A model generated the notes under the pieces. It was not told the DNA's origin, ran no database searches, and worked only from the letters and a program-made list of their open reading frames with translations. This document shows, piece by piece, positions 28,499-37,051 of a stretch of DNA of 64,000 nt (position 1 is the first letter of the stretch; each line of letters begins with the position of its first letter). A program made the position numbers and the translations under genes. This stretch comes from CAISCU01 sp943361925 (GTDB taxonomy: Bacteria; Bacteroidota; Bacteroidia; UKL13-3): NCBI GenBank assembly GCA_943361925.1, contig CALRIT020000001.1:124001-188000 (forward strand), given 5' to 3'.

Positions 28499-29070
28499 AA
28501 ATTATAAAAATCAGTAATGGTTAAATGAATATCAAAATACCAAAGAGCCAAATATGTTACTGTAAAGAATATTGCAGCATACATTTTATGGTATCCATTA
28601 CTAAAAAGGTTTGGAACCTTGAACTCTATTTTACCAATGTAAAAGTTTGTAGTCTTACCAGATGGGTCATCTGTAATAGCTACCTTGTTTAAATAATTAC
28701 CTGTGAAATGCTTCTGAATTGGTAGATTAAAAAGAAAATCTCCAACATAAATTGCCATTATTAATCCAAGTAAATCACCACCTAAAAAGAAAGCTCCAAA
28801 ATTGAACCAATAATTACCCAAATATTCTAAAGTGTGAATTCTTTTGGTTTTATCAGTTTTAAAAGCATCATACAAAAAGTAATAAATAATAATTGCACCT
28901 AAAGGCACTATAAATGCTAATACATTGATATTAACAACAGCCCAAAGTACATAAAACAAGCACATGCCTACAGTAAAATAAGAACCTTCATACCATTTCT
29001 TTTGATAAAAGTATGATTGCTTTACACCACTAAGCCACCGGGTTAATATTTGAATGATGAATTCTAACAT
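28483..29070 (-). CDS. multi-pass membrane protein
   Basis: The 195-aa protein has about five hydrophobic stretches (for example LFYVLWAVVNINVLAFIVP and AAIFFTVTYLALWYF). No family is recognised. Position at the head of the lysis cassette suggests a lysis or membrane-protection function. Confidence 0.6.
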   Translation of the reverse strand: MLEFIIQILTRWLSGVKQSYFYQKKWYEGSYFTVGMCLFYVLWAVVNINVLAFIVPLGAIIIYYFLYDAFKTDKTKRIHTLEYLGNYWFNFGAFFLGGDLLGLIMAIYVGDFLFNLPIQKHFTGNYLNKVAITDDPSGKTTNFYIGKIEFKVPNLFSNGYHKMYAAIFFTVTYLALWYFDIHLTITDFYNLWSQF

Positions 29071-29073
29071 TGG

Positions 29074-29331
29074 TTATATTTCATTATTAAACCAATCAGA
29101 ACTTAATACCTCACTGGTTTTATTTAAGAATGTTTCAATTTCTGGGTTGCTTATTAAAGCCCATTTATTTAAAGTTGGATGTTTTAATACATTAGAATAT
29201 GGCTTTGGTTCTGGTTCAACAAATGGCCCTTCTCCAATATATTCAACTGGTTTATGGTTTAATTCTTTTAAAGAATCATTTGCTAAATCAGCACTTTGTT
29301 GGGTTGTATAAATTATAGCTATCATAACCAT
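29074..29331 (-). CDS. hypothetical phage protein
   Basis: The 85-aa protein overlaps the LamG-like gene by 10 nt and precedes the membrane protein by 3 nt. It has a Pro-rich centre (EGPFVEPEPKPYS). Function unknown; possibly accessory to the adjacent surface protein. Confidence 0.5.
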   Translation of the reverse strand: MVMIAIIYTTQQSADLANDSLKELNHKPVEYIGEGPFVEPEPKPYSNVLKHPTLNKWALISNPEIETFLNKTSEVLSSDWFNNEI

Positions 29332-30089
29332 CTATTGTTTAAATAACTGTTATTTTTTAAAAGTTCATTAACAGTACATTCTTTATGATAAATTAAAACT
29401 TCTCCAATTTCTCCATCAAAAAAAGCAGCATTTAACAAACTATTAGCACCAATAGTTAAAGCACCTCCATCATTTGGCGTTATGCCTGCGGTTTGAAATG
29501 GATTTAAAACATCTGTTTGAACTCCATTTACATATGTCGTAAGTGTTCCAGTAGCCCAATTAAAAACAGCTGCATTATTTATCCAATCTGTAGATAAAAC
29601 ATTCTGACCTACTTCTATCGAAACAGAATCAGCATTATTACGTCTTCCTAATGCTGCAGCCCCTAATTTAGTTGAATTGTTTGGTCGATAACCTAATGCA
29701 GCCCTACTTGTTAAACTAGGTGTTCCAATGTTTACCTGATGCCTTGAACTAGATGTATTATTAGCTTTACCTGCTACGATTATTGTGGCAGCTTCTAAGT
29801 TTCTAAGCAGTTCAGTAGTTAAATTTCTTAGTACTTTATTACTACCATTAAAAACTAAAACAGGTTTGCCATTTCTAATAGTTATAGTAGGTCTATTAAT
29901 TGCTGCAGGTGCACTTACATTGTTTCCATTTCCTGATTGGTCGGCTAAAGCATCTGCTTCACCACCAACAAGGGTTAATCCGGCATCACCTTTAAACCAG
30001 CCTTTTAATTGGCCAATGTCCATAGGTGAATAACTTTCATCTATAAGGGTTAGATTTTTAAACTTATGTAATCTTTTTTCAAATTCCAT
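29322..30089 (-). CDS. LamG-like (concanavalin A-fold) phage surface protein
   Basis: The 255-aa protein contains a lectin/LamG-like domain through most of its length: LKGWFKGDAGLTLVGGEADA, DQSGNGNN and, near the end, DGEIGEVLIYHKECT. Such domains bind glycans and occur in phage fibres and head decorations. It lies between the tRNA and lysis genes, so it may be a decoration or receptor-binding protein. Confidence 0.7.
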   Translation of the reverse strand: MEFEKRLHKFKNLTLIDESYSPMDIGQLKGWFKGDAGLTLVGGEADALADQSGNGNNVSAPAAINRPTITIRNGKPVLVFNGSNKVLRNLTTELLRNLEAATIIVAGKANNTSSSRHQVNIGTPSLTSRAALGYRPNNSTKLGAAALGRRNNADSVSIEVGQNVLSTDWINNAAVFNWATGTLTTYVNGVQTDVLNPFQTAGITPNDGGALTIGANSLLNAAFFDGEIGEVLIYHKECTVNELLKNNSYLNNRWL

Positions 30090-30090
30090 A

Positions 30091-30342
30091 CTAAGCCCTA
30101 CTTTGGAAAATTACAAATCCTAAAGTTCCAGAACCTTTTACTTCAATTTCTTCTGAATTTCTTACTTCTGGGAAATATTCTCTTTGAGAATCTTTTAATG
30201 TAATATCATCTCCACCATTTAGTTTGTATTCTAAAGTAGCCCCTGAGTTATTAATTAATTCTACACCAAAAGTTACATTAGAAGCTAACTTAGCAAATGT
30301 TGCAGTTAAAGATACTTTTTTTGAAATTGGTCTAAGTGCCAT
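30091..30342 (-). CDS. hypothetical small phage protein
   Basis: The 83-aa beta-rich protein is directly upstream of the LamG-like gene (1-nt gap) and is the first protein gene after the phage tRNA. It could be a small virion decoration protein; no family recognised. Confidence 0.5.
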   Translation of the reverse strand: MALRPISKKVSLTATFAKLASNVTFGVELINNSGATLEYKLNGGDDITLKDSQREYFPEVRNSEEIEVKGSGTLGFVIFQSRA

Positions 30343-30356
30343 AGCTTTATTATTTG

Positions 30357-30430
30357 TTGCGATGGATGGATTCGAACCACCGACCTATGGATTATGAGTC
30401 CATCGAGCTACCGGGCTGCTCTACATCGCG
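30357..30430 (-). tRNA. phage-encoded initiator-type tRNA-Met(CAT)
   Basis: The 74-nt cloverleaf has acceptor CGCGATG / CATCGCA with a C1xA72 mismatch and six paired bases, D-stem GAGC / GCTC giving A11:U24, anticodon loop CTCATAA (CAT), T-stem GGTGG / CCATC with loop TTCGAAT, and discriminator A. C1xA72 and A11:U24 mark bacterial initiator tRNAs. Two of the three G-C pairs usual in initiator anticodon stems are present (the third is A-U). The genome reads CAA after the discriminator, so CCA must be added. It lies just downstream of a late promoter copy. Confidence 0.88.
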
Positions 30431-30440
30431 ATTTATTACT

Positions 30441-30475
30441 CAAATTTGGCTCTTTAAAGCCCCTTTTTTGGGGAC
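30441..30475 (-). promoter_or_regulatory. putative phage late promoter E (tRNA and lysis unit)
   Basis: Minus strand: GTCCCC (30475-30470), 25 nt, TTTG (30444-30441), with -7-like CAAATTTG. The tRNA 5' end lies 10 nt downstream, similar to the 12 nt between the host tRNA-Arg promoter and its tRNA. A CCCC-A6-GGGG hairpin overlaps the upstream half. Confidence 0.7.
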
Positions 30476-30476
30476 G

Positions 30477-31490
30477 TTAATAAAACCCAAATATCTTAGC
30501 AGAACTGCTTCTATTGTCACCACTTCCAGTTCCAATTGGCTGATATTTTGTACTATTAAACCAAATTGGATATAATACACTACTTGCATTTTCATTCAGG
30601 TAATCAATTACATTTTTAAGGTAATTATTACCATCTTGGTAGAAAGTATCAATCAAATCTTGCTTTGCTTGTTTATCATCAGCGGTAAAAGTCTTCTGAG
30701 CATCAGAAACACCTGCTAATTGCTGAAAATTCAATAAAAATCCTGTTGGTAAAGTTTGAAGAGCCAATTCATTTAGTGCTCTTTGCATAGTAAAACAAGC
30801 AATTGCAGCTTTTAAATCACTAATAAAGCCAGCATATTTTTCAGAATCATCCTTTTGTGAGGTCTTAATATCAGCCCAAAAATCAGAACCAAGAGCATTT
30901 TTAATAACAAAATCCTCAACTTTCTTCATTACTGGCTGTAAAGCTCTATAAGTTAAACAGCTATAACCAATATTTACAAATTCATTAAAAATATCAGCTG
31001 TACTAATCAAAAACTTAAATCCAAGTTCTCTTGCTGGTTCATTTATCCAATCAGGCCAATTTGTTGCATAATTTGATTCAATAAAAGAAAGCAAGTCATC
31101 TAATGCGGTATATCCAATTTGAACTAAATATCCTCTTGCCTCCATTTTCATCCATTGGAAAGCCTGCTTATGCGTATCAGTAGAAACCATTTGATAACCT
31201 GCATCACCAATTTGAATTCCATGGATTGAAGAATATTGAAATAAGCCAAGCCCAATCATTACAACTCTTGAGTATTGTATAATTTGTTTCGCAAAAGGGT
31301 CTTCAACTAAATCAATGTCTTCACCTGCTACTTCATATTGTGAAACACAATAATCATAAAGACTTTGTCCTAAATACTTTTTTACAACATTGGTTTCAAC
31401 CCTTAACAAGTCTGGGCTTAATTTATCAAACTTAGAAGATGCTGTAATACTTACAGACTCTTGAATTTGGGCTGTGTTACTTAAAAACAT
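30477..31490 (-). CDS. hypothetical phage structural protein (DUF6712-like)
   Basis: The 337-aa mainly helical protein lies directly downstream of the portal gene. It resembles, from memory of the family only, DUF6712 proteins of Bacteroidota phages. Position suggests an adaptor or head-completion protein. The last gene of its unit. Confidence 0.55.
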   Translation of the reverse strand: MFLSNTAQIQESVSITASSKFDKLSPDLLRVETNVVKKYLGQSLYDYCVSQYEVAGEDIDLVEDPFAKQIIQYSRVVMIGLGLFQYSSIHGIQIGDAGYQMVSTDTHKQAFQWMKMEARGYLVQIGYTALDDLLSFIESNYATNWPDWINEPARELGFKFLISTADIFNEFVNIGYSCLTYRALQPVMKKVEDFVIKNALGSDFWADIKTSQKDDSEKYAGFISDLKAAIACFTMQRALNELALQTLPTGFLLNFQQLAGVSDAQKTFTADDKQAKQDLIDTFYQDGNNYLKNVIDYLNENASSVLYPIWFNSTKYQPIGTGSGDNRSSSAKIFGFY

Positions 31491-31497
31491 AGTATTA

Positions 31498-32796
31498 TTA
31501 TTTAGTTACCTCTTTGCCCTGGTCTAAAGTGGCTATGTAGTAATTTTTAAACATGAATTGAATTTCAGGATCCCAATTATTGAAATCTCTTACAAAATGT
31601 AAAGGCTCAAGAATTAAGTCTGCTTCTGCTTTTGTACCAAGCATATAAATATTGTAAGCAACTCGCTTATCACTTCCACTACCACCACCCATATTTTTTC
31701 CCGGTGCATTTCCTACCAATGTAGGATCAACTCCAAATGAAAATAGTATGTTTGAAAATGCTTCCTGAGAATCTTCAATGTACACACCGGATTTAATTTT
31801 GTCATCAAGTGGAGTAATTTTAACAGCACTTTCAAACTTTCCATCTGCATTAGTTCTAAGTAAACTTTTTACAGATTTTCCTGCATTGTCTGTTCCGGTT
31901 AATGTGCTTTCAATCAATTCAAGTTCAAACTTAATTTTAAGTCTTTTTTCTTCAGGTGAGAATTTTTCCCACTCTTGAGAATACTTCCACTGCCAGTACC
32001 AATCTGCAATTTCAATATGGTATTTAATTGAAATCTGATTTTTGAAGAGCGCCTTTTTAAATGCAGGAATAGCTTTTGCAACTTCAAGCCAACCACTTTC
32101 AACTAATGAATGCCAAGGTAATTCACCATAGTAAATTTCACCAGGTGAAGGAAGAGCTCTATGATAAAGAAACCTTCTATCCTTTGAAGATTTAACCTGT
32201 AAATTTCTATCCCAATAAGGGTCAATTAATTTAATAGGTGAAACATTTCCAGTTCTATTATTAAAATCCCAATTGGCACTTAAATAACCATTTTCAATTT
32301 TACCTGTTTCCTTATTCTGCAATTGAGCCCTGAAAAATGAAGAATCTTGTGAAGCCAGTGCAATAATTTCCTGAGTATCTCTATCAACTATTAATTCATC
32401 AACAGGATTTCCATACCAATAATAATCAAGGCAAGCCTCAATTAAATATCTGGTAATATTTACCTTCTTAAAAAACTCTTCAACTTTTGGGTCTTTCGTT
32501 GGAGTAAATTTTTCTACACCATTTTCAAAAGTTGTTTTACCATAAATAAGACCACCACTGTATAATGTTCTTGCCTGCCAACTAATAATCTCTTTGGCTT
32601 GTGGTAATTCCTTCAATTGCTTTTTTAATTCTTGAGGTCTTAAATTACTTGAACCCCAAGCAGCAATTTCACTACCAACTGAATTTAGTACAGGACTTTG
32701 TACCGGTGAGGTTGGCTGTAAATTCAATTTTACGGATGCTGCTGATTTTGGCAAATAGGCCACATCAGAAAAAATAACTACATCGTTTTGTACCAT
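31498..32796 (-). CDS. portal protein
   Basis: The 432-aa protein has a portal-like layout: N-terminal LKQLKELPQAKEIISWQART, a middle part rich in aromatic residues, and near the C-terminus FSFGVDPTLVGNAPG followed by the Gly-rich K-N-M-G-G-G-S-G-S motif, the kind seen in phage portals that select the head-tail vertex. It lies between a small gene and the DUF6712-like gene, following the terminase. Confidence 0.8.
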   Translation of the reverse strand: MVQNDVVIFSDVAYLPKSAASVKLNLQPTSPVQSPVLNSVGSEIAAWGSSNLRPQELKKQLKELPQAKEIISWQARTLYSGGLIYGKTTFENGVEKFTPTKDPKVEEFFKKVNITRYLIEACLDYYWYGNPVDELIVDRDTQEIIALASQDSSFFRAQLQNKETGKIENGYLSANWDFNNRTGNVSPIKLIDPYWDRNLQVKSSKDRRFLYHRALPSPGEIYYGELPWHSLVESGWLEVAKAIPAFKKALFKNQISIKYHIEIADWYWQWKYSQEWEKFSPEEKRLKIKFELELIESTLTGTDNAGKSVKSLLRTNADGKFESAVKITPLDDKIKSGVYIEDSQEAFSNILFSFGVDPTLVGNAPGKNMGGGSGSDKRVAYNIYMLGTKAEADLILEPLHFVRDFNNWDPEIQFMFKNYYIATLDQGKEVTK

Positions 32797-32797
32797 T

Positions 32798-33058
32798 TTA
32801 ATAAAAAACCCTCCGGCTGTTGAAGTATAAGATTAATCGAATATGAACATCAGTAATTTCATCACTATTTGGTTTTCTTAACCTTCTAATGCTGTTATTC
32901 CAATCAGTTCCATGTAATACAACTTTCTTCAATTCCTTTTTCTGACCTCCGGTATTTCTCTTTTTATCTGCTTTTCTAAAGATGATATTAAAAGGATTTC
33001 CAGACTCCATCTGTTCCAGAACTTCATTTAAAGTAATTGGTGGTGGTTGCTGATTCAT
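32798..33058 (-). CDS. small phage protein upstream of portal
   Basis: The 86-aa protein starts at ATG 33058 (MNQQPPPITLNEVLEQM). A longer frame to 33088 is unlikely because late promoter B ends 5 nt before this ATG. Basic C-terminal half. Function unknown; first gene of the portal unit. Confidence 0.6.
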   Translation of the reverse strand: MNQQPPPITLNEVLEQMESGNPFNIIFRKADKKRNTGGQKKELKKVVLHGTDWNNSIRRLRKPNSDEITDVHIRLILYFNSRRVFY

Positions 33059-33063
33059 TAAAC

Positions 33064-33098
33064 AAATTTTGCTATAAAAACACCCCAAATAGGGGACG
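33064..33098 (-). promoter_or_regulatory. putative phage late promoter B (portal unit)
   Basis: Minus strand: GTCCCC (33098-33093), 25 nt, TTTG (33067-33064), with -7-like AAAATTTG. ATG 33058 follows after 5 nt. The sequence after GTCCCC is TATTT, shared with copy C. Confidence 0.7.
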
Positions 33099-33275
33099 CA
33101 AAAACCAAAATATTAAAATCCAACACTTTTCCACTTATTAGAATAATTCCCAAAATGATACATTTTATCTAATACGGACGAAATCCGAAGTTTCGCTTTT
33201 TGCCCCACCGGACCCTGTGCCGCCACCGCGACCGCGATAGATGCCATTTTTGCGATATATGATAAAGTGCGAACG

Positions 33276-34946
33276 CTAAAGGGAATTGAGGTCATACCAT
33301 TCACCGGTAGGAGCCACGATGTTTCTAAGTAGGTCAACCAATTCGATGTCGGCAGTATCACCAAAGTGTGTAGCCTCTTCCTGCTCTACGTTTGGATTCT
33401 TTTCAGATGATTTGTTTTTGGATATGCCTCTATGGTCTTCAATGGTTGGTGTATTCAACATTGAATTTAATAATAGCTTACACTTGGTTTGATTAGCAAT
33501 GAATGTTGGGTACTCTTCCTTCTCATGTTTGAGTACTGCCTGCCATAATCTATACCTGGTTGAATGGGTAGGTAGTTCACCAACAGTTATAATATGTACC
33601 TCCCAATTTTCTTTTCTTAAATGATAAACGAATTGGTCTAAGTAGGTTGGGAATAGTTTATTGTTTGGTCTTCGTTCGTTACCGGTCTTAGGGTCATGGC
33701 TTATATAAACAGTCTTATTCCAATGTGGAGAATAGTAATCACAATACTTCTTTGCCAGATCATCTATACCATCAGGTCTGGTAACATAGATACAATTGAT
33801 TGCCCTTAGTTCATGCTTATCATGCCCATGATTTGGATTGAAGTAATGCCAGATACTCATTGAATTAATGTTAGCACCCCAATCAATACTTATTCTTAAT
33901 GGTTCATTTGGAATACAATCTGCATCCTGTAGGCAGGTTTCTTTTCTGGCAGATTTAAAATCAAAGCCTAAATCATGTAGGTAATTGTTGTTGAATGCAT
34001 GTGGATAGGTATGCTTTTCTAAATCTAAATTAGGATAAAAACAACCTTGAACAGATTCTGGACGTTTATTTAATATCTCAGTATAGAAGGTGTGCTTATC
34101 CATAATCTTGTGCATCCTTCTGATATATTTCTCAGTTAATACTGATAGGTTTTCCAATGATGAAGATTCTTGAGTATATATAGTACCAAACCTTAATGGT
34201 TGTATTTTATCCTCAATCTTTTGGATTTCTCTTTTAATTTTAATCTTATCACTGGCATGCACTGCTTTTTGAAACAATGATTGAAGTTCAATCTTATCAA
34301 ACAAATAGCTTTCAATTAATTGAATTCTGGCAGCATTTTTACCCTGTTTTGCTCTATCAATGATATCTAATATCCATTTACCATCAGCTGCAGTTGGCAT
34401 TGATGTTGTCATTTTAATTGACCAATGGCAGGGTAGGTGAGCAAATACAGATTCATTTGCCCTCATTGTAGGCAAAACCTCATCCAAATACTGCTTATAA
34501 TCAATATACTTTACTTCATCTGAACTAATATCATCACAATTTATACCATTGGCAGATCCTTGAATATCTTGACTAACAAGCATTATAGTTCTACCATTAT
34601 AAAATGTAATTGCATGCCTATAATCCAATGGTGGTTCATAAGCTTCTTTGAATCCTAACTTTTTATCGGGCCTTGTACCTACAACATAATGGAGGTCTTT
34701 ATAAATGCCCATCCTTTCCAATCCTCGAATTAATGATGGAAGAATTCTGGTTAAACCTTGTTGGTATGTCGATAAAAGGAAAATACCCTTACTTCTTGGC
34801 ATTAATAACATTTTCCTGCGTTGATCCCATGCATGTATTCCGGATGTTTTTGCAGCTCCACGACCTAAAACAGAATATTCTTCCTGACAATCAAACAGGG
34901 CAGACCTCAAATGAGGTGGATTGAAATAAACTTTATTTGGCTCCAT
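33276..34946 (-). CDS. terminase large subunit
   Basis: The 556-aa DNA-packaging motor has an ATPase domain with an atypical Walker A (VLGRGAAKTSGI, residues ~27-38) and a C-terminal RNase H-like nuclease beginning at RISIDWGANINSMSIWHY with the metal-binding Asp. The start overlaps the stop of the small subunit. The gene ends with TAG, after which the same frame stays open for 36 codons with a Gly-rich, unusually GC-rich stretch. Confidence 0.85.
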   Translation of the reverse strand: MEPNKVYFNPPHLRSALFDCQEEYSVLGRGAAKTSGIHAWDQRRKMLLMPRSKGIFLLSTYQQGLTRILPSLIRGLERMGIYKDLHYVVGTRPDKKLGFKEAYEPPLDYRHAITFYNGRTIMLVSQDIQGSANGINCDDISSDEVKYIDYKQYLDEVLPTMRANESVFAHLPCHWSIKMTTSMPTAADGKWILDIIDRAKQGKNAARIQLIESYLFDKIELQSLFQKAVHASDKIKIKREIQKIEDKIQPLRFGTIYTQESSSLENLSVLTEKYIRRMHKIMDKHTFYTEILNKRPESVQGCFYPNLDLEKHTYPHAFNNNYLHDLGFDFKSARKETCLQDADCIPNEPLRISIDWGANINSMSIWHYFNPNHGHDKHELRAINCIYVTRPDGIDDLAKKYCDYYSPHWNKTVYISHDPKTGNERRPNNKLFPTYLDQFVYHLRKENWEVHIITVGELPTHSTRYRLWQAVLKHEKEEYPTFIANQTKCKLLLNSMLNTPTIEDHRGISKNKSSEKNPNVEQEEATHFGDTADIELVDLLRNIVAPTGEWYDLNSL

Positions 34947-35542
34947 TATTCTTCAAATTGTGCATCGGATGCCGATTTACTTAATAGGTCTGATAATAAT
35001 TTCTTTTTATCATCCTCAGTATATTTTTTCAAGCCAATTGATGTTGGATCATCTACCACAATCATAATTTGACTGCTTTCAACCATGGCAGCCAGTTCTT
35101 TAAATTTATCCTCAGTTCCATCATCCCATTGAGTTTTAATATCATTCATCAATCTAAGGAATTTGGCTTGGGAATTTAAATCTCTTCTATTTCCAGCTTT
35201 TTTAAAGCACTCTAAAGCATAGGCATAATGGATTGAAGAATAGTACATTTTATCTTCAATGGAAATTTGACCAAAGATTTTCTTGGCGTTTCTGATATCC
35301 TCAAAAGCAGTAGAACGGCTAATTCCAAACTCCTTAACCATTTTTTGAGGTATTAAATGTTCATGCATATATTCTTGCCTGATCATTCTATCTGCATAAA
35401 TCCACCTGTCTAAAATCTTTTGCTCAGCTTCTGAAATAATGGCTTTTCCTGTGGAATCAAACCAATACTTTTGGAGATTTAGAAAGGTTTCATTATACCT
35501 CTGGCTACTTAATGATGGTTTGGTTTCATCTTTCATTTTCAC
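34946..35542 (-). CDS. terminase small subunit-like protein
   Basis: The 198-aa protein has a helix-turn-helix (QKMVKEFGISRSTAFEDIRN, about residues 66-85) followed by helices, consistent with the DNA-recognition subunit that hands DNA to the adjacent large subunit. It overlaps its neighbours on both sides. Confidence 0.7.
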   Translation of the reverse strand: MKMKDETKPSLSSQRYNETFLNLQKYWFDSTGKAIISEAEQKILDRWIYADRMIRQEYMHEHLIPQKMVKEFGISRSTAFEDIRNAKKIFGQISIEDKMYYSSIHYAYALECFKKAGNRRDLNSQAKFLRLMNDIKTQWDDGTEDKFKELAAMVESSQIMIVVDDPTSIGLKKYTEDDKKKLLSDLLSKSASDAQFEE

Positions 35543-35810
35543 GCTCTTTTAATCTTTCTTCCAATCGGTTTAAGGCATCAATATTTCCTTGGTCAGCTTC
35601 TTTTAATAATCCTGAATCAATTTCGAATTCATGGATTGATTTACCTTTTTCAAATAGCCTAAAAACTTCTGATTCTGTATCAAAAAAAGCCTGTTCAAAC
35701 TCTTCTGAGTTTTCGCTTTTAATAGCCAAAATTGATTTAACCATGTTTAATGGATAATTCAACCGGCCCAAAGTTTCAAGTTTCTTTTTTTGGTCTTCAG
35801 ATAGTTCCAT
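35526..35810 (-). CDS. hypothetical phage protein
   Basis: The 94-aa acidic helical protein overlaps the terminase small subunit start by 17 nt and the preceding gene end by 14 nt. No family recognised. Confidence 0.55.
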   Translation of the reverse strand: MELSEDQKKKLETLGRLNYPLNMVKSILAIKSENSEEFEQAFFDTESEVFRLFEKGKSIHEFEIDSGLLKEADQGNIDALNRLEERLKERENER

Positions 35811-36441
35811 TGCTCAAACTTTTTAGGTAATCTAATTCAGCTTTATACTTTTCAGCTCTAGCAGGATATTTAACTTTATCTCGGGCAATATTTTTAATCA
35901 GTGTTTGAGTACGTTTATAAACCTCCAATTCATTGCTGATATCAACATTTGTTTGATTATTGGTAGCTTTTTTAGGTGAATCAGGTAATCTATTGTTTTC
36001 AATAATGAATTTTTCTCTCGCATCTAAACCAGGTATTTGATTATCGTAAATGTCCAATTGCTCAAATGTGAGTTTCTTCAATTCATCTGCAGAAAGTTTA
36101 TCATCATCCAATTTATTGGCATGAATAAATGAACCAAGTTTAAATAAATCCTTCCTTTTATTCGAAATTTCAGCCAATTCCTTTAATGATTCTTCAGATA
36201 GCTTTTTAGGTTCAATAACAGTTTCTTCAACCACTGATTCAATAATTATTGGTGCCTGAATTGGTGGTTCTGTTAAAAAGTAGCTTGAATCAATTCCATA
36301 TTTTTCAAACAGAAATTCAATCTTTTCAACGTTCCAAGCTTTTGGCCCACGATTTAAAGTAGGAAAAACCGGAAGATTTGGAGCCTTTTCATTCAGAATT
36401 TGTAAAGCCTTCTGGTAATTATTTTCAATTAACTGTTTCAT
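35797..36441 (-). CDS. hypothetical phage protein
   Basis: The ~214-aa protein starts at ATG 36441 (MKQLIENNYQKALQIL); the open frame upstream to 36480 adds 13 residues. Charged, mainly helical, no recognised family. It sits between the GT25 gene and the terminase genes. Confidence 0.55.
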   Translation of the reverse strand: MKQLIENNYQKALQILNEKAPNLPVFPTLNRGPKAWNVEKIEFLFEKYGIDSSYFLTEPPIQAPIIIESVVEETVIEPKKLSEESLKELAEISNKRKDLFKLGSFIHANKLDDDKLSADELKKLTFEQLDIYDNQIPGLDAREKFIIENNRLPDSPKKATNNQTNVDISNELEVYKRTQTLIKNIARDKVKYPARAEKYKAELDYLKSLSNGTI

Positions 36442-37051
36442 TTTTAACTTTATGAGTTTGAACATTAGTACCCAAATCAATTTGATTAACAGCAGGTGGA
36501 ATCATCATAAAATGCTCAATATCGTATGCAGATAAAACCAAATTTGAAAACTGCCTATCAATTTCCATCACCATTTTTCGAGTACCTTTTTCAATATTTT
36601 GTAAGGTTTCCTTATTTAAAATAGCATAAGCATGGCAACCCCATCCGGTACCAGGTATCACCCAAAAATCATTTACCCGGTACAAATGCCCATTTAAACC
36701 TTTATCCATTTCAAAACCATAAAAAAGAAAATCAGCACCTTCTGGAATCTGCTCATTTGCCTTTTTTAATAGGTATTCAAAACCACTTGTAAACTGAATA
36801 TCATCTTCAAAAATCAAAATAGACTCAAATCCGGATGCAATTGCATTTTCATAAATAGACCGGTGAGAATTAAAACAACCTACCATTCCATCGGTAAACC
36901 TTTCATCTTCCGATTTTCCTTGAATAGCCTCAATAAATTCTACCTCAATGCCTGCTTTTTGAAATTGCAATTCAACATGAGCTTTTCTATCTGGTCTTGA
37001 TTTAAGGTTGATGCAGTAAATTTTATCAAACTTTTTATTGAAGAATTCCAT
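36425..37051 (-). CDS. glycosyltransferase family 25-like protein
   Basis: The 208-aa protein matches GT25 enzymes of LPS biosynthesis: FDKIYCINLKSRPDRKAHVE at the N-terminus, GMVGCFNSHRSIYENAI, and the acidic ILIFEDDIQF motif that binds metal and nucleotide sugar. It overlaps the FkbM/exostosin gene end by 17 nt. The family usually transfers galactose; donor and acceptor here are unknown. Confidence 0.85.
   Translation of the reverse strand: MEFFNKKFDKIYCINLKSRPDRKAHVELQFQKAGIEVEFIEAIQGKSEDERFTDGMVGCFNSHRSIYENAIASGFESILIFEDDIQFTSGFEYLLKKANEQIPEGADFLFYGFEMDKGLNGHLYRVNDFWVIPGTGWGCHAYAILNKETLQNIEKGTRKMVMEIDRQFSNLVLSAYDIEHFMMIPPAVNQIDLGTNVQTHKVKNETVN

Noticed and set aside
30460..30476. CCCC-A6-GGGG hairpin as a terminator for the DUF6712-like gene
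   Set aside because: There is no T-run after the stem, and the CCCC is shared with four other late-promoter copies that do not form the same hairpin.
33113..33364. 83-codon frame overlapping the terminase end
   Set aside because: Most of it lies within the terminase in another frame. Only a shorter frame from ATG 33246 or the readthrough frame remains possible, and both are noted under the terminase finding.
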